DNA from: Thiogranum sp.
GTDB lineage: Bacteria > Pseudomonadota > Gammaproteobacteria > DSM-19610
Assembly: GCA_030148805.1 (NCBI GenBank)
Contig: JASBSS010000008.1
Location: forward strand, 1-46,815
Reading direction: 5' to 3'
Length of the DNA stretch: 46,815 nucleotides
In this document: positions 33,341 through 43,146 of the stretch, piece after piece
Numbering within the stretch: position 1 is the stretch's first letter
Layout of the letters: each line of letters begins with the position of its first letter
Program-made: the position numbers and the translations under genes
Notes under the pieces: model-generated
What the model was told of the DNA's origin: nothing
Seen by the model: the letters and a program-made list of their open reading frames with translations, nothing else
Database searches by the model: none

Positions 33341-34561
33341 TCAGCCAACCAATTGATTGAGATTGAATATCGGCAGCAGGATTGCCAACACGATGATCAA
33401 CACCAGAGCGCCCATCACCAGGATGAGGATGGGCTCGAACAACCCCATCACCGCCGAAATCAGGGTTTCGATCTCCCGCTCCTGATTGACCGCGGCGCGC
33501 TCGAGCATCTGTTCGAGCTTGCCACTGGCTTCGCCGCTGGCAATCAGATGTACGGTCATCGGCGGGAAATGACCGCTTTTTTCCAGGGCCGCGTGAATGC
33601 TCGCCCCCTCTCTGACCTTGCGCGTCGCGTCCTCTACCGCTTCGCGCATCGGCAGATTGGACATCACTTCAGAGGCGATGCGCAGGCCCTCGAGCACCGG
33701 AACGCCGCTGGCGGTGACGATACTGAAGGTGCGCGCAAAGCGCCCCGAATTGATACCTCTTTCCAGCCGACCTATCAGCGGCAGATGCAACAGCAGGGCG
33801 TGAAAACGACGCTTGGGACCGTCTTTGCTCAGCAGCCAGACGGCGAAACCGACGCCAGCGGCGAGCAACAGCAGCAGCACCAGGCCATAAGCGCGCATGA
33901 AATCACTGACCGCGATCAGGCTGCGTGTCAACACCGGCAACTCCTGACCGATGTTTTCGAACACCTGAACCACTTGCGGCACCACGTAGGTCATCAGCCC
34001 GATCACCACGCCGATCGCCACCAGCGTCAGCAACGCCGGGTAGAACAGCGCCAGCTGGATTTTCTGCTGCATCTGCTGGCGGCTCTCGGTGTAATCGGCC
34101 AACCGCTCGAGCACGACGTCGAGGTGTCCGGATTGCTCGCCGGCCGATACCGTCGTGCGGTACAGCTCGGGGAACACGTGGGGGAAGTCACCCAGCCCCG
34201 TAGCCAAGGTGTGGCCCTCCATCACGCGCGAACGAACCGCCAGCAGCATGCTTTTCAGGCGAGCCTTCTCGGTTTGCTGATAAGCCGCCTGCAAGGATTC
34301 TTCCAAAGGCAGGCCGGAACGCACCAGTGTCGCCAGCTGTCTTGTGATCAAGGAGAGATCGGTCGCGCTGACACCCCGGCGCAAACGCAAGCCGCCGCCG
34401 CGGCGACTGCGCGTCTCGCGTTCCGTGGTTTCCTGAACTTCGACCGGCACCCAGCCCTTGTCGCGCAACAGCTGGCGCACCTGGCGCGCGGTATCACCCT
34501 CCAGTACACCTTTTTTTTCCTTGCCACCGTCGTCGAGCGCGACATATTCGAAAGCACCCAT
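33341..34561 (-). CDS. gspF: Type II secretion system inner-membrane platform protein GspF
   Basis: 406 residues with two T2SSF domains. The cytoplasmic N-terminus is FEYVALDDGGKEKKGVLEGD. The first domain (LITRQLATLVRSGLPLEESL) ends in a hydrophobic hairpin with LALFYPALLTLVAIGVVIGL, and the second (ARTFSIVTASGVPVLEGLRI) ends with ILVMGALVLIIVLAILLPIF. It is the platform that couples the GspE ATPase to pseudopilin assembly. It follows gspE by 12 bases and ends the local cluster; gspG-N are not present in the window. Confidence 0.96.
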   Translation of the reverse strand: MGAFEYVALDDGGKEKKGVLEGDTARQVRQLLRDKGWVPVEVQETTERETRSRRGGGLRLRRGVSATDLSLITRQLATLVRSGLPLEESLQAAYQQTEKARLKSMLLAVRSRVMEGHTLATGLGDFPHVFPELYRTTVSAGEQSGHLDVVLERLADYTESRQQMQQKIQLALFYPALLTLVAIGVVIGLMTYVVPQVVQVFENIGQELPVLTRSLIAVSDFMRAYGLVLLLLLAAGVGFAVWLLSKDGPKRRFHALLLHLPLIGRLERGINSGRFARTFSIVTASGVPVLEGLRIASEVMSNLPMREAVEDATRKVREGASIHAALEKSGHFPPMTVHLIASGEASGKLEQMLERAAVNQEREIETLISAVMGLFEPILILVMGALVLIIVLAILLPIFNLNQLVG

Positions 34562-34573
34562 GGGCTCGTGTCC

Positions 34574-36115
34574 TCAACCTTCCCGGGTGACGCGCAGGAC
34601 CTCTTCCAAGGTCGTCTCCCCGGCCAGGACCCGTCGCCAGCCGTCGTGGCGCATGCTGGTGGACGATTGCCGCGCATAGGTTTCCAGCTCGTGCTCGCCT
34701 TCGCCGTCGTGGATGCGGGTGCGCATTTCGTCGTCGATCTCTATGAGTTCGTAAATCCCCGTTCTACCCTTGTAGCCCAGCTGGTTGCACTCGCTGCACC
34801 CGACCGCCCGATACAGGGTGGGCGGATCGCTGGCATCCTGGTCGAGCAGCTCACAGTCCCCCGCCTGGGCGGTGTAGGCCTCCTTGCAGTTGTCGCACAA
34901 CACGCGCACCAGTCGTTGCGCCAACACCGCCACCAGACTCGACGACAAAAGGAACGGCTCCACCCCCATATCGCGCAGGCGCGTCACCGCACCGACCGCG
35001 CTGTTGGTATGCAGGGTCGAGAACACCAGATGCCCGGTCAGACTCGCCTGCACCGCGATCTCCGCGGTTTCCAGGTCGCGGATCTCACCCACCATCACCA
35101 CGTCGGGGTCCTGGCGCAAAATGGCGCGCAATCCACGGGCAAAGCTCATTTCGACTTTGGTATTGACCTGGGTCTGACCGATACCGTCGAGGTAATATTC
35201 GATCGGGTCCTCCACGGTCATGATATTGCGCCGCTTGTTGTTCAGCCGCTCCAGCGCTGCGTACAAGGTGGTGGTCTTACCCGAGCCCGTCGGCCCGGTC
35301 ACCAGGATGATGCCGTGGGGCTTCTGGATGACCCGGTCCATCACCTTCTGATCATACTGCGCCATGCCCAGATGGTTCAGATCCAGACGGCCCGCCTGCT
35401 TGTCCAACAGACGCAGCACCACGCGCTCGCCGTGACCGGAAGGAAGCGTCGAGACGCGCACGTCCACGGCCCGACCCGCCACCCGCAGGGAAATACGCCC
35501 GTCCTGTGGCAGGCGCTTTTCGGCGATATCGAGCTTGGCCATCACCTTGATACGCGAAACCAGCAACGGTGCCAGCACCCGCTGCGGCTGGAGCACCTCG
35601 CGCAGCACGCCGTCGACACGAAAACGTACCACCAGCCGGTTTTCGAACGGCTCGATATGAATGTCCGAGGCGTTTTCCTTCACCGCCTCGGTCAGCAAGG
35701 CATTGATCAATCGGATGATCGGCGCGTCGTCCTCGCTTTCCAGCAAGTCCTCGGTCTCGGGCAGGGCTTGGGCGACCTGGAACAGGTCCATGTCCTCGCC
35801 GATGCCCTCCATCATCTGCATGGCCTCGTTGGAGCCCTGCTCGTAGGTCGACGACAGCAGGCTGTTGAACTGCTCGCCGTCCACCCGGCGGAACTTCAAC
35901 GGTCGGGCGAGAAAACGGCGCAATTCGGTGATCGCGGGCACGGTGGCGTTCGGGCCCAGAACCACTTCGGCCTCGTTCTCCTCGAGCTGTGTCACCAACA
36001 GGCCATGGCGCTTCGCGAAGAGAAACGGCGGCCGGCGCCGTTGCCTCGATTCCGCCGCGCCGCTTTCGGCGTCGAGCACGAGTATGGTTTCGCCTTCGGC
36101 GTCAATTGCCGTCAT
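34574..36115 (-). CDS. gspE: Type II secretion ATPase GspE
   Basis: 513-residue secretion ATPase. Walker A is GPTGSGKTT, the Asp box [19 protein letters not shown] follows, Walker B is [12 protein letters not shown], and the His box [11 protein letters not shown] is present. A zinc domain is marked by CDNC and CSEC. The N-terminal domain (T2SSE_N) binds GspL in known systems. GGAGGTG is seven bases before the ATG at 36115, which lies within the last codons of gspD (14-base overlap). Confidence 0.96.
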   Translation of the reverse strand: MTAIDAEGETILVLDAESGAAESRQRRRPPFLFAKRHGLLVTQLEENEAEVVLGPNATVPAITELRRFLARPLKFRRVDGEQFNSLLSSTYEQGSNEAMQMMEGIGEDMDLFQVAQALPETEDLLESEDDAPIIRLINALLTEAVKENASDIHIEPFENRLVVRFRVDGVLREVLQPQRVLAPLLVSRIKVMAKLDIAEKRLPQDGRISLRVAGRAVDVRVSTLPSGHGERVVLRLLDKQAGRLDLNHLGMAQYDQKVMDRVIQKPHGIILVTGPTGSGKTTTLYAALERLNNKRRNIMTVEDPIEYYLDGIGQTQVNTKVEMSFARGLRAILRQDPDVVMVGEIRDLETAEIAVQASLTGHLVFSTLHTNSAVGAVTRLRDMGVEPFLLSSSLVAVLAQRLVRVLCDNCKEAYTAQAGDCELLDQDASDPPTLYRAVGCSECNQLGYKGRTGIYELIEIDDEMRTRIHDGEGEHELETYARQSSTSMRHDGWRRVLAGETTLEEVLRVTREG

Positions 36116-38096
36116 CGGGTTTCACCTCCCCTGGCGGGGCGGCCCCCGGCGTCGCCTCGAAAGGCGGCGGCAGCTCCAGCAATTCGCGCATCTCGGGCAA
36201 TTTCGGCCGCGGCACGTCGGGCGTCAGAAACACCCCGTCCTCGAAGGAGCGGGCCTGCACGCCGCGAATCAGATTGTATTTGCTGGAGGTGTAGCTATCG
36301 GAGGTGTTCGGGTCACGCAGAATCGTCGGGTGGATGAACACCATGAGATTGGACTTGTCGACATTGCTGCCCTTGGAGCGGAACAACGCGCCGAGCAACG
36401 GAATGTCTCCCAGCAGCGGCACCTTCTGCGCCGACTGGCGCACGCGGTCCTCGATCAGACCGCCCAGCACCACGATCTGACCATCCTGGGCCAGGACGTT
36501 GGTTTTGATCGACCGCTTGTTGGTGATCAAATCAGATGCTTGTGCATTGTTGGCAATAGATGAGACCTCCTGTTCGATTTGCAACACTACCGCATCACCT
36601 TCATTGATTTGCGGCTTGATCTTTAACGTAATACCTACATCCTTACGTTGAATGGTCTGAAACGGATTCACCGAGGTGCTGGCAGCACCTGTGTTAGCGA
36701 AAGAGCCGGTTAGAAAGGGAACATTCTGACCGACCACTATCTCGGCCTCTTCATTATCCAAAGTCACCAGCGAGGGTGTTGAAAGAATATTCGAATCGCC
36801 GTCCGAGGCGAGCGCCTGTAACACCGCGCCAAAGCTGACCCCATCTTTATTAAAGCGCCCAGCACCAAACAGAAGACCCGGAGTCAGCGAGGGTAAAGTA
36901 TTCTTAATCACCGCATTGCCGATATCAGCGAGACTGCTGCCAGCATTGGTGAAGTTGGTACCGCCTACCGGTGCGGTCTGACCGCTGAGGTCAAACACGG
37001 CCCATTGAATACCCAACTGGCGCGCCTTGTTTTCCCCCACTTCGGCGATGATGGCGTCGACCAGCACCTGCGCGCGACGGATATCCAACTGCCGGATGAC
37101 ACTCTCCAGCGAACGCATCAGCGAAGGCGGTGCGGTGATGACCAACGAGTTGGTCGCCTCGTCAGCATGGATATCCAGATCCTTGTCGCCGTTGCTGGCG
37201 GCTTTCGCTTTTTTCGCCTCCTCGCCCTGGGATTTTCCCACCCCTTGCAGCACATCGACCAGGTCCGCCGCCTTGGCGTACTTCAGGTAGATCACCTTGG
37301 TGTTGCCTTCGGCCTCCAGCGGAGTGTCCAGATGCGAAATGATCGCGCGCAGCCGCAGGCGATCGGCGCGGTCGCCGCCCAGCAAGACACTGTTGGTACG
37401 CTCGTCGGCAACCAACGGCTCGCCGCCGGGGGCCTTCGCCTGACCGGCCTCGGACCGACTGATGGCGTTGAGAATGCGCACCACCTCCGCCGCCGAGGCG
37501 TGTTGCAGGCGAATGACCTCGATCTCGCTATCACTGACCTTGTCGATACGCTGGATGATGCTGACCAGTCGCGAGACGTTCTCCGCCCTGTCGGAAATGA
37601 TCAACACATTGGTATTCGGATAAGCCGCCAGATGCCCTTGTTGCGGCACCAGCGGGCGCAGAATCGGGACCAATTGGGCGGCCGCCACATGATCGACCTG
37701 CACCACCCGCGTGACCATTTCATCGCCGATACCGGGCTCCTGACTGCTGGCATTGGGAATGCTGTCTTGCTTGGCGCTCACGTCGGGCACGATCTTCTCG
37801 ACCGAACCGCTCGGCACGACGGCGAAGCCGTGGACCTTGAGAATGGAAAGAAAGACCTGATACACCTCGTCGCTGTTCATCGGCCGCGAGGAAATCACCG
37901 TCACCTTGCCCTTGACCCGCGGATCGACAATGAAGTTCTTCCCCGTCACCTCGGCCACGGTGCCGATCAGCGCGTTGATATCCGCATCTTTAAGATTCAG
38001 CGTTATCGTTTGCGCAAACAGCGGGATGACCCAGAACAGGCACAACAGTCCCCAAAGGTGCAGCCGTTGTCTGCGCTTAATACCTGAAGTTCTCAC
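36102..38096 (-). CDS. gspD: Type II secretion outer-membrane secretin GspD
   Basis: Forms the outer-membrane channel. 664 residues from a GTG at 38096, chosen because AGGAG is 10 bases upstream and a signal peptide ([18 protein letters not shown]) follows. The N0 domain ([20 protein letters not shown]) and N1-N3 repeats lead into the secretin core with [32 protein letters not shown] and [14 protein letters not shown]. The stretch encoding residues about 380-515 has clearly lower GC (about 49% by hand count over 36541-36960) than the rest of the gene. It overlaps gspE by 14 bases. Confidence 0.95.
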   Translation of the reverse strand: MRTSGIKRRQRLHLWGLLCLFWVIPLFAQTITLNLKDADINALIGTVAEVTGKNFIVDPRVKGKVTVISSRPMNSDEVYQVFLSILKVHGFAVVPSGSVEKIVPDVSAKQDSIPNASSQEPGIGDEMVTRVVQVDHVAAAQLVPILRPLVPQQGHLAAYPNTNVLIISDRAENVSRLVSIIQRIDKVSDSEIEVIRLQHASAAEVVRILNAISRSEAGQAKAPGGEPLVADERTNSVLLGGDRADRLRLRAIISHLDTPLEAEGNTKVIYLKYAKAADLVDVLQGVGKSQGEEAKKAKAASNGDKDLDIHADEATNSLVITAPPSLMRSLESVIRQLDIRRAQVLVDAIIAEVGENKARQLGIQWAVFDLSGQTAPVGGTNFTNAGSSLADIGNAVIKNTLPSLTPGLLFGAGRFNKDGVSFGAVLQALASDGDSNILSTPSLVTLDNEEAEIVVGQNVPFLTGSFANTGAASTSVNPFQTIQRKDVGITLKIKPQINEGDAVVLQIEQEVSSIANNAQASDLITNKRSIKTNVLAQDGQIVVLGGLIEDRVRQSAQKVPLLGDIPLLGALFRSKGSNVDKSNLMVFIHPTILRDPNTSDSYTSSKYNLIRGVQARSFEDGVFLTPDVPRPKLPEMRELLELPPPFEATPGAAPPGEVKPDDGN

Positions 38097-38130
38097 TCGG
38101 AATCTGCTCCTGCATTGCGCTGAATGCCTG

Positions 38131-39042
38131 TTAGTTGCCACCGGCGGGCAGAACCAGGCTCAGAGAGGTTTCCTGTCCGCCACGCAGCAGTGTCACATTG
38201 ATATTGTCGCCTTGTCCCAGGGCCTGCATCGCTTGCATGCCTTTGGCCGGCGAATCGATTTGCACGCCGTTGATCGACGTCACGATGTCCCCCGGTTTCA
38301 GTCCGAGCTCCTTGAGCGCCCCGCGCTCGCGGCCGGCCTGCAGCCGAAAACCGATAAATTTGCCGCCGGCCCGCGCCGGCGTGGCGCGCACGTAGTTCAG
38401 AAACGAGGCCGGATTCTGCTTGATCTCGTTGCGATAGCGGGTGAAGGCCGCGGCCCGACCGGCGTCGGCGCCGCCCTGAGCCCCGGGCGCGCCCCGCCGC
38501 GCGCCGGACGCAGCACCCTGCGGGGAGGCCAACTCGCGCGGCAGACGCAAGGTCTCGTAGCGACCGTTGCGTTCCAGGATGATCCGATCGGCGTAGATCT
38601 CTTTCAAGGTGGCGTTGCCCGGCAGGGTATCGCCAACCGAATAGTGTTCTTCCTGGCCACGCGGATCGCCGACGATGGCCCGCGCCTCGGCCGGGTCGTC
38701 GCTGGCGAACACGCCGCGCAGGCTCAGTTTCAGGTTCGTGTCGGGCGCATCGGCGATCACCGGCTTTTCCACCGGTTCCTCGCCGGCGACGCCGAACACA
38801 TGCCAGGAGGCGATCTGCTGTTCGTCGACCTGCTGCCGCGGTCGCTGTATCGCCGCCGGCACCCGGGGCGCGGCACGCAGCGCGATTTCCGGCTCCTGCG
38901 CCGGCAGCAGTTGCCACACCAGCCCTGCCAACAGCCACGCCAGCCAGAGCACCAGCAGGATATTCACCGCGCGCGCCAACTGCGCGCTGCGTTCGGGGCG
39001 CAGCCAGTTGTGTAAAGCAGGTGGGATAGCGAGACTGACCAT
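38131..39042 (-). CDS. gspC: Type II secretion inner-membrane protein GspC
   Basis: 303 residues. One N-terminal membrane anchor (VNILLVLWLAWLLAGLVWQL), a homology region (LKLSLRGVFASDDPAEARAI to ETLRLPRE) that contacts GspD N0, and a C-terminal PDZ-type domain (FIGFRLQAGRERGALKELGL, then KPGDIVTSINGVQIDSPAKG). An Ala/Gly-rich linker separates the last two. The start MVSLAIPPA at 39042 is chosen; a TTG at 39099 is possible. gspC-D-E-F are in one unit. Confidence 0.93.
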   Translation of the reverse strand: MVSLAIPPALHNWLRPERSAQLARAVNILLVLWLAWLLAGLVWQLLPAQEPEIALRAAPRVPAAIQRPRQQVDEQQIASWHVFGVAGEEPVEKPVIADAPDTNLKLSLRGVFASDDPAEARAIVGDPRGQEEHYSVGDTLPGNATLKEIYADRIILERNGRYETLRLPRELASPQGAASGARRGAPGAQGGADAGRAAAFTRYRNEIKQNPASFLNYVRATPARAGGKFIGFRLQAGRERGALKELGLKPGDIVTSINGVQIDSPAKGMQAMQALGQGDNINVTLLRGGQETSLSLVLPAGGN

Positions 39043-39128
39043 GGCGTTGCGGTTCGGCTTTAGGGCATCCTTGAAGAAGTAAACGCGACCATTTGGCAAA
39101 TAACTTAAATACCTGACACTAATCCATT

Positions 39129-39152
39129 ATTTTACAGCATTTTGTGATTGTA
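39129..39152 (-). promoter_or_regulatory. AT-rich region with -10-like hexamers upstream of gspC
   Basis: Minus-strand TACAAT (39147-39152) and TAAAAT (39129-39134), each 5 of 6, lie 85-110 bases before gspC in an AT-rich stretch. No -35 of quality pairs with either. The remaining 39153-39339 shows no supported gene, only a CTCGGG/CCCGAG hairpin at 39281-39296. Confidence 0.3.
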
Positions 39153-39339
39153 GCCGAATTTGCCGGTGGCGTCTTGAGCGGCTTGCAGGCGCCTTCCTCG
39201 GCACCTACACCGAAATCCGGGTGTGGACTGATCGGGCCTCCGGCCTGGACGCGAGCGTAGCCACCAGCATGGGCATCATCCTCGGGATCACCCGAGGCGG
39301 GAAGGGTAGCGGTGACCACCGGCCTGGAGCCCGGGCACT

Positions 39340-40626
39340 TTAAGAGGCGCGCGATCTGTTAGGTCGCCGTTTGGAGCCCGAGGCACGCCCCCGTTCCGGG
39401 CCGCTGCGGCGTCCGCCCGGTTTCCTCTTCGGCCGGGGCGCCGGCGGCGCCGGCTCCATCAGCAGATCGTCGCTGACCGGCTCGACCGGGATCGACTCGC
39501 CAATGTAGTCCTCGATTTCCGGGAGGGAATAGACGAAGCGTTCACAGGCGAAGCTGATGGCGTCCCCCTCGGCGCCCAGACGCGCGGTACGCCCGATACG
39601 GTGGACATAATCCTCGGCGTCCTGGGGCAGATCATAATTGAACACGTGGCTGACATCGGGAATGTGCAGTCCCCGGGCGGCTACGTCGGTGGCCACCAGA
39701 ATGGCCAGCTCGCCGTCCTGGAAATTCTTCAGCAGCGACTGACGCTTCTTCTGCGGCACATCGCCGGAGAGAATCGCCGCCTTGAAACCGTTACCCTCGA
39801 GATAACTCCAGACCTTCTCGCCATCGCGCTTGGTGTTGACGAAAACAATCGTGCGCTGGGCCTCGATGCGGCGCAACAAGCCCAGCAGCAAAGGGATCTT
39901 GTCCTCATTGGCGGTATGGTAAAGCACCTGTCGCACTTGGCGCGCGGTCACCTGCTCCGGTTCGACCTGCACGTGTTGCGGGTTGTTCATGTGCTCGTAG
40001 GCCAGTTCGTTGACACGCAGCGACATGGTGGCCGAGAACAACAGACCCAAGCGCTCGGTCGGCGGCGGGCAACGGCGCAACAAAAAACGCACATCCTTGA
40101 TGAATCCCAGATCGAACATCCGATCGGCCTCGTCGAGCACCACCACCTGGGCCCGGCGCAGATCGAACACCCGCTGCTTGAAATAATCAATAATGCGTCC
40201 AGGCGTGCCGATCAGTATGTCCACGCCCTCCGCCAGCTGCTGGCGCTGCTTGTCATAGTCGGTGCCGCCGTAAGCCAGACCCAGGCGTAAACCGGTATAT
40301 TGCCCCAGCTTGGTTGCGTCGCGATGAATCTGGATGGCCAGCTCACGCGTCGGTGCCAGGATCAGCGCGCGCACCTGGTTGGGTTTGCGTGCACTGTCGG
40401 CGGGATTACGCAGCAGATGATTGAAGGTGGCGATCAGGAAGGCGGCGGTTTTTCCGGTCCCGGTTTGCGCCTGGCCGGCGACGTCGCTACCTGCCAGCGT
40501 CAGTGGGAGGGTTTTTTCCTGGATCGGAGTGCAGGCCAAAAAGCCTGCCTCTTCAATGCCTTGAATAATTTCTTCCGGCAACCCGAAAGCCGCGAAGCTA
40601 CGCTTGGTGGTTACATTTTCAGTCAT
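39340..40626 (-). CDS. rhlB: ATP-dependent RNA helicase RhlB-type (DEAD box)
   Basis: 428 residues. [20 protein letters not shown] carries the Q-motif region, AQTGTGKT is motif I, PTRELA motif Ia, [11 protein letters not shown] Ib, VLDEAD motif II, SATM motif [18 protein letters not shown] motif V and [10 protein letters not shown] motif VI. A basic Arg/Lys-rich tail ([20 protein letters not shown]) binds RNA. RhlB unwinds RNA for the degradosome in enterics. Its place divergent from trxA-rho is the usual one for rhlB. The 234-base gap to trxA must hold both promoters but none is clear-cut. Confidence 0.92.
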   Translation of the reverse strand: MTENVTTKRSFAAFGLPEEIIQGIEEAGFLACTPIQEKTLPLTLAGSDVAGQAQTGTGKTAAFLIATFNHLLRNPADSARKPNQVRALILAPTRELAIQIHRDATKLGQYTGLRLGLAYGGTDYDKQRQQLAEGVDILIGTPGRIIDYFKQRVFDLRRAQVVVLDEADRMFDLGFIKDVRFLLRRCPPPTERLGLLFSATMSLRVNELAYEHMNNPQHVQVEPEQVTARQVRQVLYHTANEDKIPLLLGLLRRIEAQRTIVFVNTKRDGEKVWSYLEGNGFKAAILSGDVPQKKRQSLLKNFQDGELAILVATDVAARGLHIPDVSHVFNYDLPQDAEDYVHRIGRTARLGAEGDAISFACERFVYSLPEIEDYIGESIPVEPVSDDLLMEPAPPAPRPKRKPGGRRSGPERGRASGSKRRPNRSRAS

Positions 40627-40860
40627 GGGTGCGAAGCATAACCAATTTGACGAGATTATTCTCAGCTTTAGGCTTGCAATTGAGTGGCTTTTGGGCTGAA
40701 ATTAGTCATACTGTGGTATTACCCGGTGGCCGCGCGAAGGCCCGAGGTGAAACCGGCGGATCGGCCACGGTAAAGTCTGACAAGGCCCGCGTTTTTATAT
40801 TGCACCCCCGTTTCCTTAGTTCAAACTGTTCTATACCAAAGTGGTCAGGAGGCCCGCAGC

Positions 40861-41187
40861 GTGAGCGATAACATCGTTTATTTGACCGACGACTCTTTTC
40901 AAAATGAAGTACTGGAATCTTCCGAACCCGTATTGGTGGACTACTGGGCCGAATGGTGCGGACCGTGCAAAATGATCGCCCCCATACTCACCGAGATTGC
41001 CAGTGAATACCAGGGGAAAATCAAGGTTGCCAAGCTGAACATCGACGAGAACCCGCAGACGCCGCCCAAGTACGGCATTCGCGGCATCCCGACACTGATG
41101 CTGTTCAAGGACGGCAACGTCGAGGCCACCAAAGTCGGAGCGCTGTCCAAGTCGCAACTGACCGCCTTTATTGACACGAACCTGTGA
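40861..41187 (+). CDS. trxA: Thioredoxin
   Basis: 108-residue disulfide reductant. The active site WCGPCK has C33 and C36, with the buried Asp at position 27 (VLVDYWAEW) and the cis-Pro in [11 protein letters not shown]. The start is GTG at 40861 with AGGAGG eight bases upstream. It precedes rho as in other gammaproteobacteria. Confidence 0.97.
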   Translation: MSDNIVYLTDDSFQNEVLESSEPVLVDYWAEWCGPCKMIAPILTEIASEYQGKIKVAKLNIDENPQTPPKYGIRGIPTLMLFKDGNVEATKVGALSKSQLTAFIDTNL

Positions 41188-41290
41188 GGGACGCCGACTT
41201 AACGGCGACCGTATTACAAACCGGAGGCATGGAGCTGATCCCAAGCATCTGAAGCGACCTACGCTGCTGCAATAGCGGCGTACCGAAAAC

Positions 41291-41308
41291 CACCGCCGCA
41301 TGGCGGTG
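41291..41308 (+). other. Hairpin in the trxA-rho interval
   Basis: CACCGCC and GGCGGTG form a 7-bp stem around a GCAT loop. It is followed by CCGTCTCCCCCC rather than T-rich sequence, so it is not an intrinsic terminator. It lies 37 bases before rho, in the region where rho leaders are autoregulated in enterics; a role here is speculative. Confidence 0.4.
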
Positions 41309-41344
41309 CCGTCTCCCCCCATACACTAAACGATACCAACGACT

Positions 41345-42598
41345 ATGAATCTGACCGAACTGAAACAAAAACCGGCATCCGAACTGATCAATATCGCCCA
41401 GGGCATGGGCATCGAGGGCGCGCGTTCGCGCAAGCAGGACGTCATTTTCTCCATCCTCAAATCGCACGCCAAAAGCGGCGAGGACATCTTCGGCGACGGC
41501 GTACTGGAGATCCTGCAGGACGGCTTTGGCTTCCTGCGCTCGGCCGACAGCTCCTATCTGGCCGGCCCCGACGACATCTATGTTTCACCGAGTCAGATTC
41601 GCCGTTTCGGCCTGCGCACTGGCGACACCGTGGCCGGCAAGATACGGCCGCCGAAAGAGGGGGAGCGCTATTTCGCCCTGCTCAAGGTCAACGAGATCAA
41701 CTATGAAAAACCCGAGCAGGCCAAGGGCAAGGTCTTGTTCGAGAACCTCACCCCGCTGCATCCCAACGAACGCCTGAAGCTGGAGCTGGGCAACGGCAGC
41801 ACCGAGGATATCACCGCGCGGGTCATCGACCTGGCCTCGCCCATCGGCAAAGGCCAGCGCGGCCTGATCGTCTCGCCACCCAAGGCCGGCAAGACCATGT
41901 TGCTGCAGAATGTGGCGCAATCGATAACCGCCAACCACCCGGAGTGTTATCTGATCGTTCTGCTGATCGACGAACGCCCGGAGGAAGTCACCGAAATGGC
42001 CCGCTCGGTGCGCGGCGAGGTGGTCTCGTCCACCTTTGACGAACCCGCGAGCCGGCACGTCCAGGTGGCGGAAATGGTCATCGAGAAGGCCAAGCGCCTG
42101 GTGGAACACAAACGCGACGTGGTCATTCTGCTCGATTCCATCACCCGTCTGGGACGCGCCTACAACACGGTCGTGCCCTCGTCGGGCAAGGTCCTCACCG
42201 GTGGTGTCGACGCCAACGCCCTGCACCGCCCGAAGCGCTTTTTCGGCGCGGCCCGCAATATCGAGGAAGGCGGCTCGCTGACCATCATCGCCACCGCCCT
42301 GGTCGATACCGGATCGCGTATGGACGACGTGATCTACGAGGAGTTCAAGGGCACCGGCAACATGGAAATCCACCTGGATCGCAAGATCGCCGAAAAACGC
42401 GTCTTCCCGGCCATCAACATCAACCGTTCGGGTACGCGCCGCGAGGAACTGCTCACCAACGTCGACGAGCTGCAAAAAGTCTGGATTCTACGCAAGCTGC
42501 TCCATCCCATGGAGGATATCGCGGCGATGGAATTTCTGCTCGACCGCCTCAAGGACAGCAAGACCAACAACGAGTTCTTCGATTCGATGAAGCGCTGA
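41345..42598 (+). CDS. rho: Transcription termination factor Rho
   Basis: Hexameric RNA-dependent ATPase that ends transcription. 417 residues. The N-terminal RNA-binding domain runs [20 protein letters not shown] then [20 protein letters not shown], the primary RNA site. Walker A is [12 protein letters not shown] (about residues 178-189), Walker B is [16 protein letters not shown], and the Q/R-loop [20 protein letters not shown] is complete. The C-terminal [20 protein letters not shown] is typical. The 157-base leader after trxA holds a GC hairpin. Its stop codon lies within a 22-bp palindrome shared with the convergent gene. Confidence 0.98.
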   Translation: MNLTELKQKPASELINIAQGMGIEGARSRKQDVIFSILKSHAKSGEDIFGDGVLEILQDGFGFLRSADSSYLAGPDDIYVSPSQIRRFGLRTGDTVAGKIRPPKEGERYFALLKVNEINYEKPEQAKGKVLFENLTPLHPNERLKLELGNGSTEDITARVIDLASPIGKGQRGLIVSPPKAGKTMLLQNVAQSITANHPECYLIVLLIDERPEEVTEMARSVRGEVVSSTFDEPASRHVQVAEMVIEKAKRLVEHKRDVVILLDSITRLGRAYNTVVPSSGKVLTGGVDANALHRPKRFFGAARNIEEGGSLTIIATALVDTGSRMDDVIYEEFKGTGNMEIHLDRKIAEKRVFPAININRSGTRREELLTNVDELQKVWILRKLLHPMEDIAAMEFLLDRLKDSKTNNEFFDSMKR

Positions 42599-42613
42599 GG
42601 CGCGCCTCAGCGC
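42592..42613. repeat. Perfect 22-bp palindrome across the stop codons of rho and the convergent gene
   Basis: GCGCTGAGGCG (42592-42602) is the exact reverse complement of 42603-42613. The TGA of rho (42596-42598) and the TGA of the opposing gamma-carbonic anhydrase gene (TCA at 42607-42609) are the same hairpin arms. No T-run follows on either strand. Confidence 0.9.
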
Positions 42614-43140
42614 GCGCCGCGATGGCGCTCCTTGAGCTGCGCGTAATGTTCCGCCGAGTATTTGAGAAACCGTTTTTCGGTCGGGGTCAGCTCGCGCGCC
42701 TGCCGCGCCGGGGCGCCCACGTACAGGTAGCCGCCGGCCAGTTCCTTATTGGGGGGCACCAGCGCGCCGGCGCCGACCATGGCGCCGGCGCGGATCACCG
42801 CCCCGTCGAGCACCACGGCGCCCATGCCGATCAGACAAAGCCCTTCGACCGTACAGGCGTGCAGCACCACCTTGTGCCCTACGGTCACCTCGTCGCCGAT
42901 CACCAGCGCGGCGCCGCCGGGGGCGAATTCGCTGTCGTGGGTGACGTGCAGAACTGAACCGTCCTGGATATTGCTGCGCGCGCCGATACTGATGCTGTTG
43001 ATGTCGCCGCGCACCACCGCCATCGGCCAGACCGAGCTGTCGGCGCCGATGCTGACCCTGCCGCACACCAACGCCGATTCGTCCACGTAGGCCGAGGCGT
43101 GGATACGCGGAAACTCACCTTCGAACGGGCGGATCGCCAT
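42607..43140 (-). CDS. Gamma-class carbonic anhydrase-like hexapeptide protein
   Basis: 177 residues with a left-handed beta-helix of hexapeptide repeats. Zn-site histidines appear in VLHVTHDSEF and VGHKVVLHAC, at the places of the gamma-CA/YrdA family. N-terminal RIHASAYVDESALVCGRVSI and C-terminal GGYLYVGAPARQARELTPTE are typical of YrdA/PaaY-like proteins, not of acetyltransferases. Activity as a carbonic anhydrase is likely but not certain. It is the gene after coq7 on the minus strand, with a 6-base gap. Confidence 0.9.
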   Translation of the reverse strand: MAIRPFEGEFPRIHASAYVDESALVCGRVSIGADSSVWPMAVVRGDINSISIGARSNIQDGSVLHVTHDSEFAPGGAALVIGDEVTVGHKVVLHACTVEGLCLIGMGAVVLDGAVIRAGAMVGAGALVPPNKELAGGYLYVGAPARQARELTPTEKRFLKYSAEHYAQLKERHRGAR

Positions 43141-43146
43141 GCCGGA

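Noticed and set aside
33224-36337. Very long plus-strand open frame (over 1000 codons)
   Set aside because: It is antisense to gspF and gspE, which have complete family motifs. The frame is open only because of third-base GC bias; its product is His/Gln/Arg-rich noise.
39119-39319. 66-codon minus-strand ORF between rhlB and gspC
   Set aside because: No ribosome site, no recognisable family, and its end falls in the AT-rich promoter-like zone of gspC. Kept only as an unassigned interval.
41188-41344. Intrinsic terminator or seven-codon leader peptide before rho
   Set aside because: The hairpin lacks a T-run, and the small ORF at 41229 has its GGAGG only one base before the ATG, too close to work.
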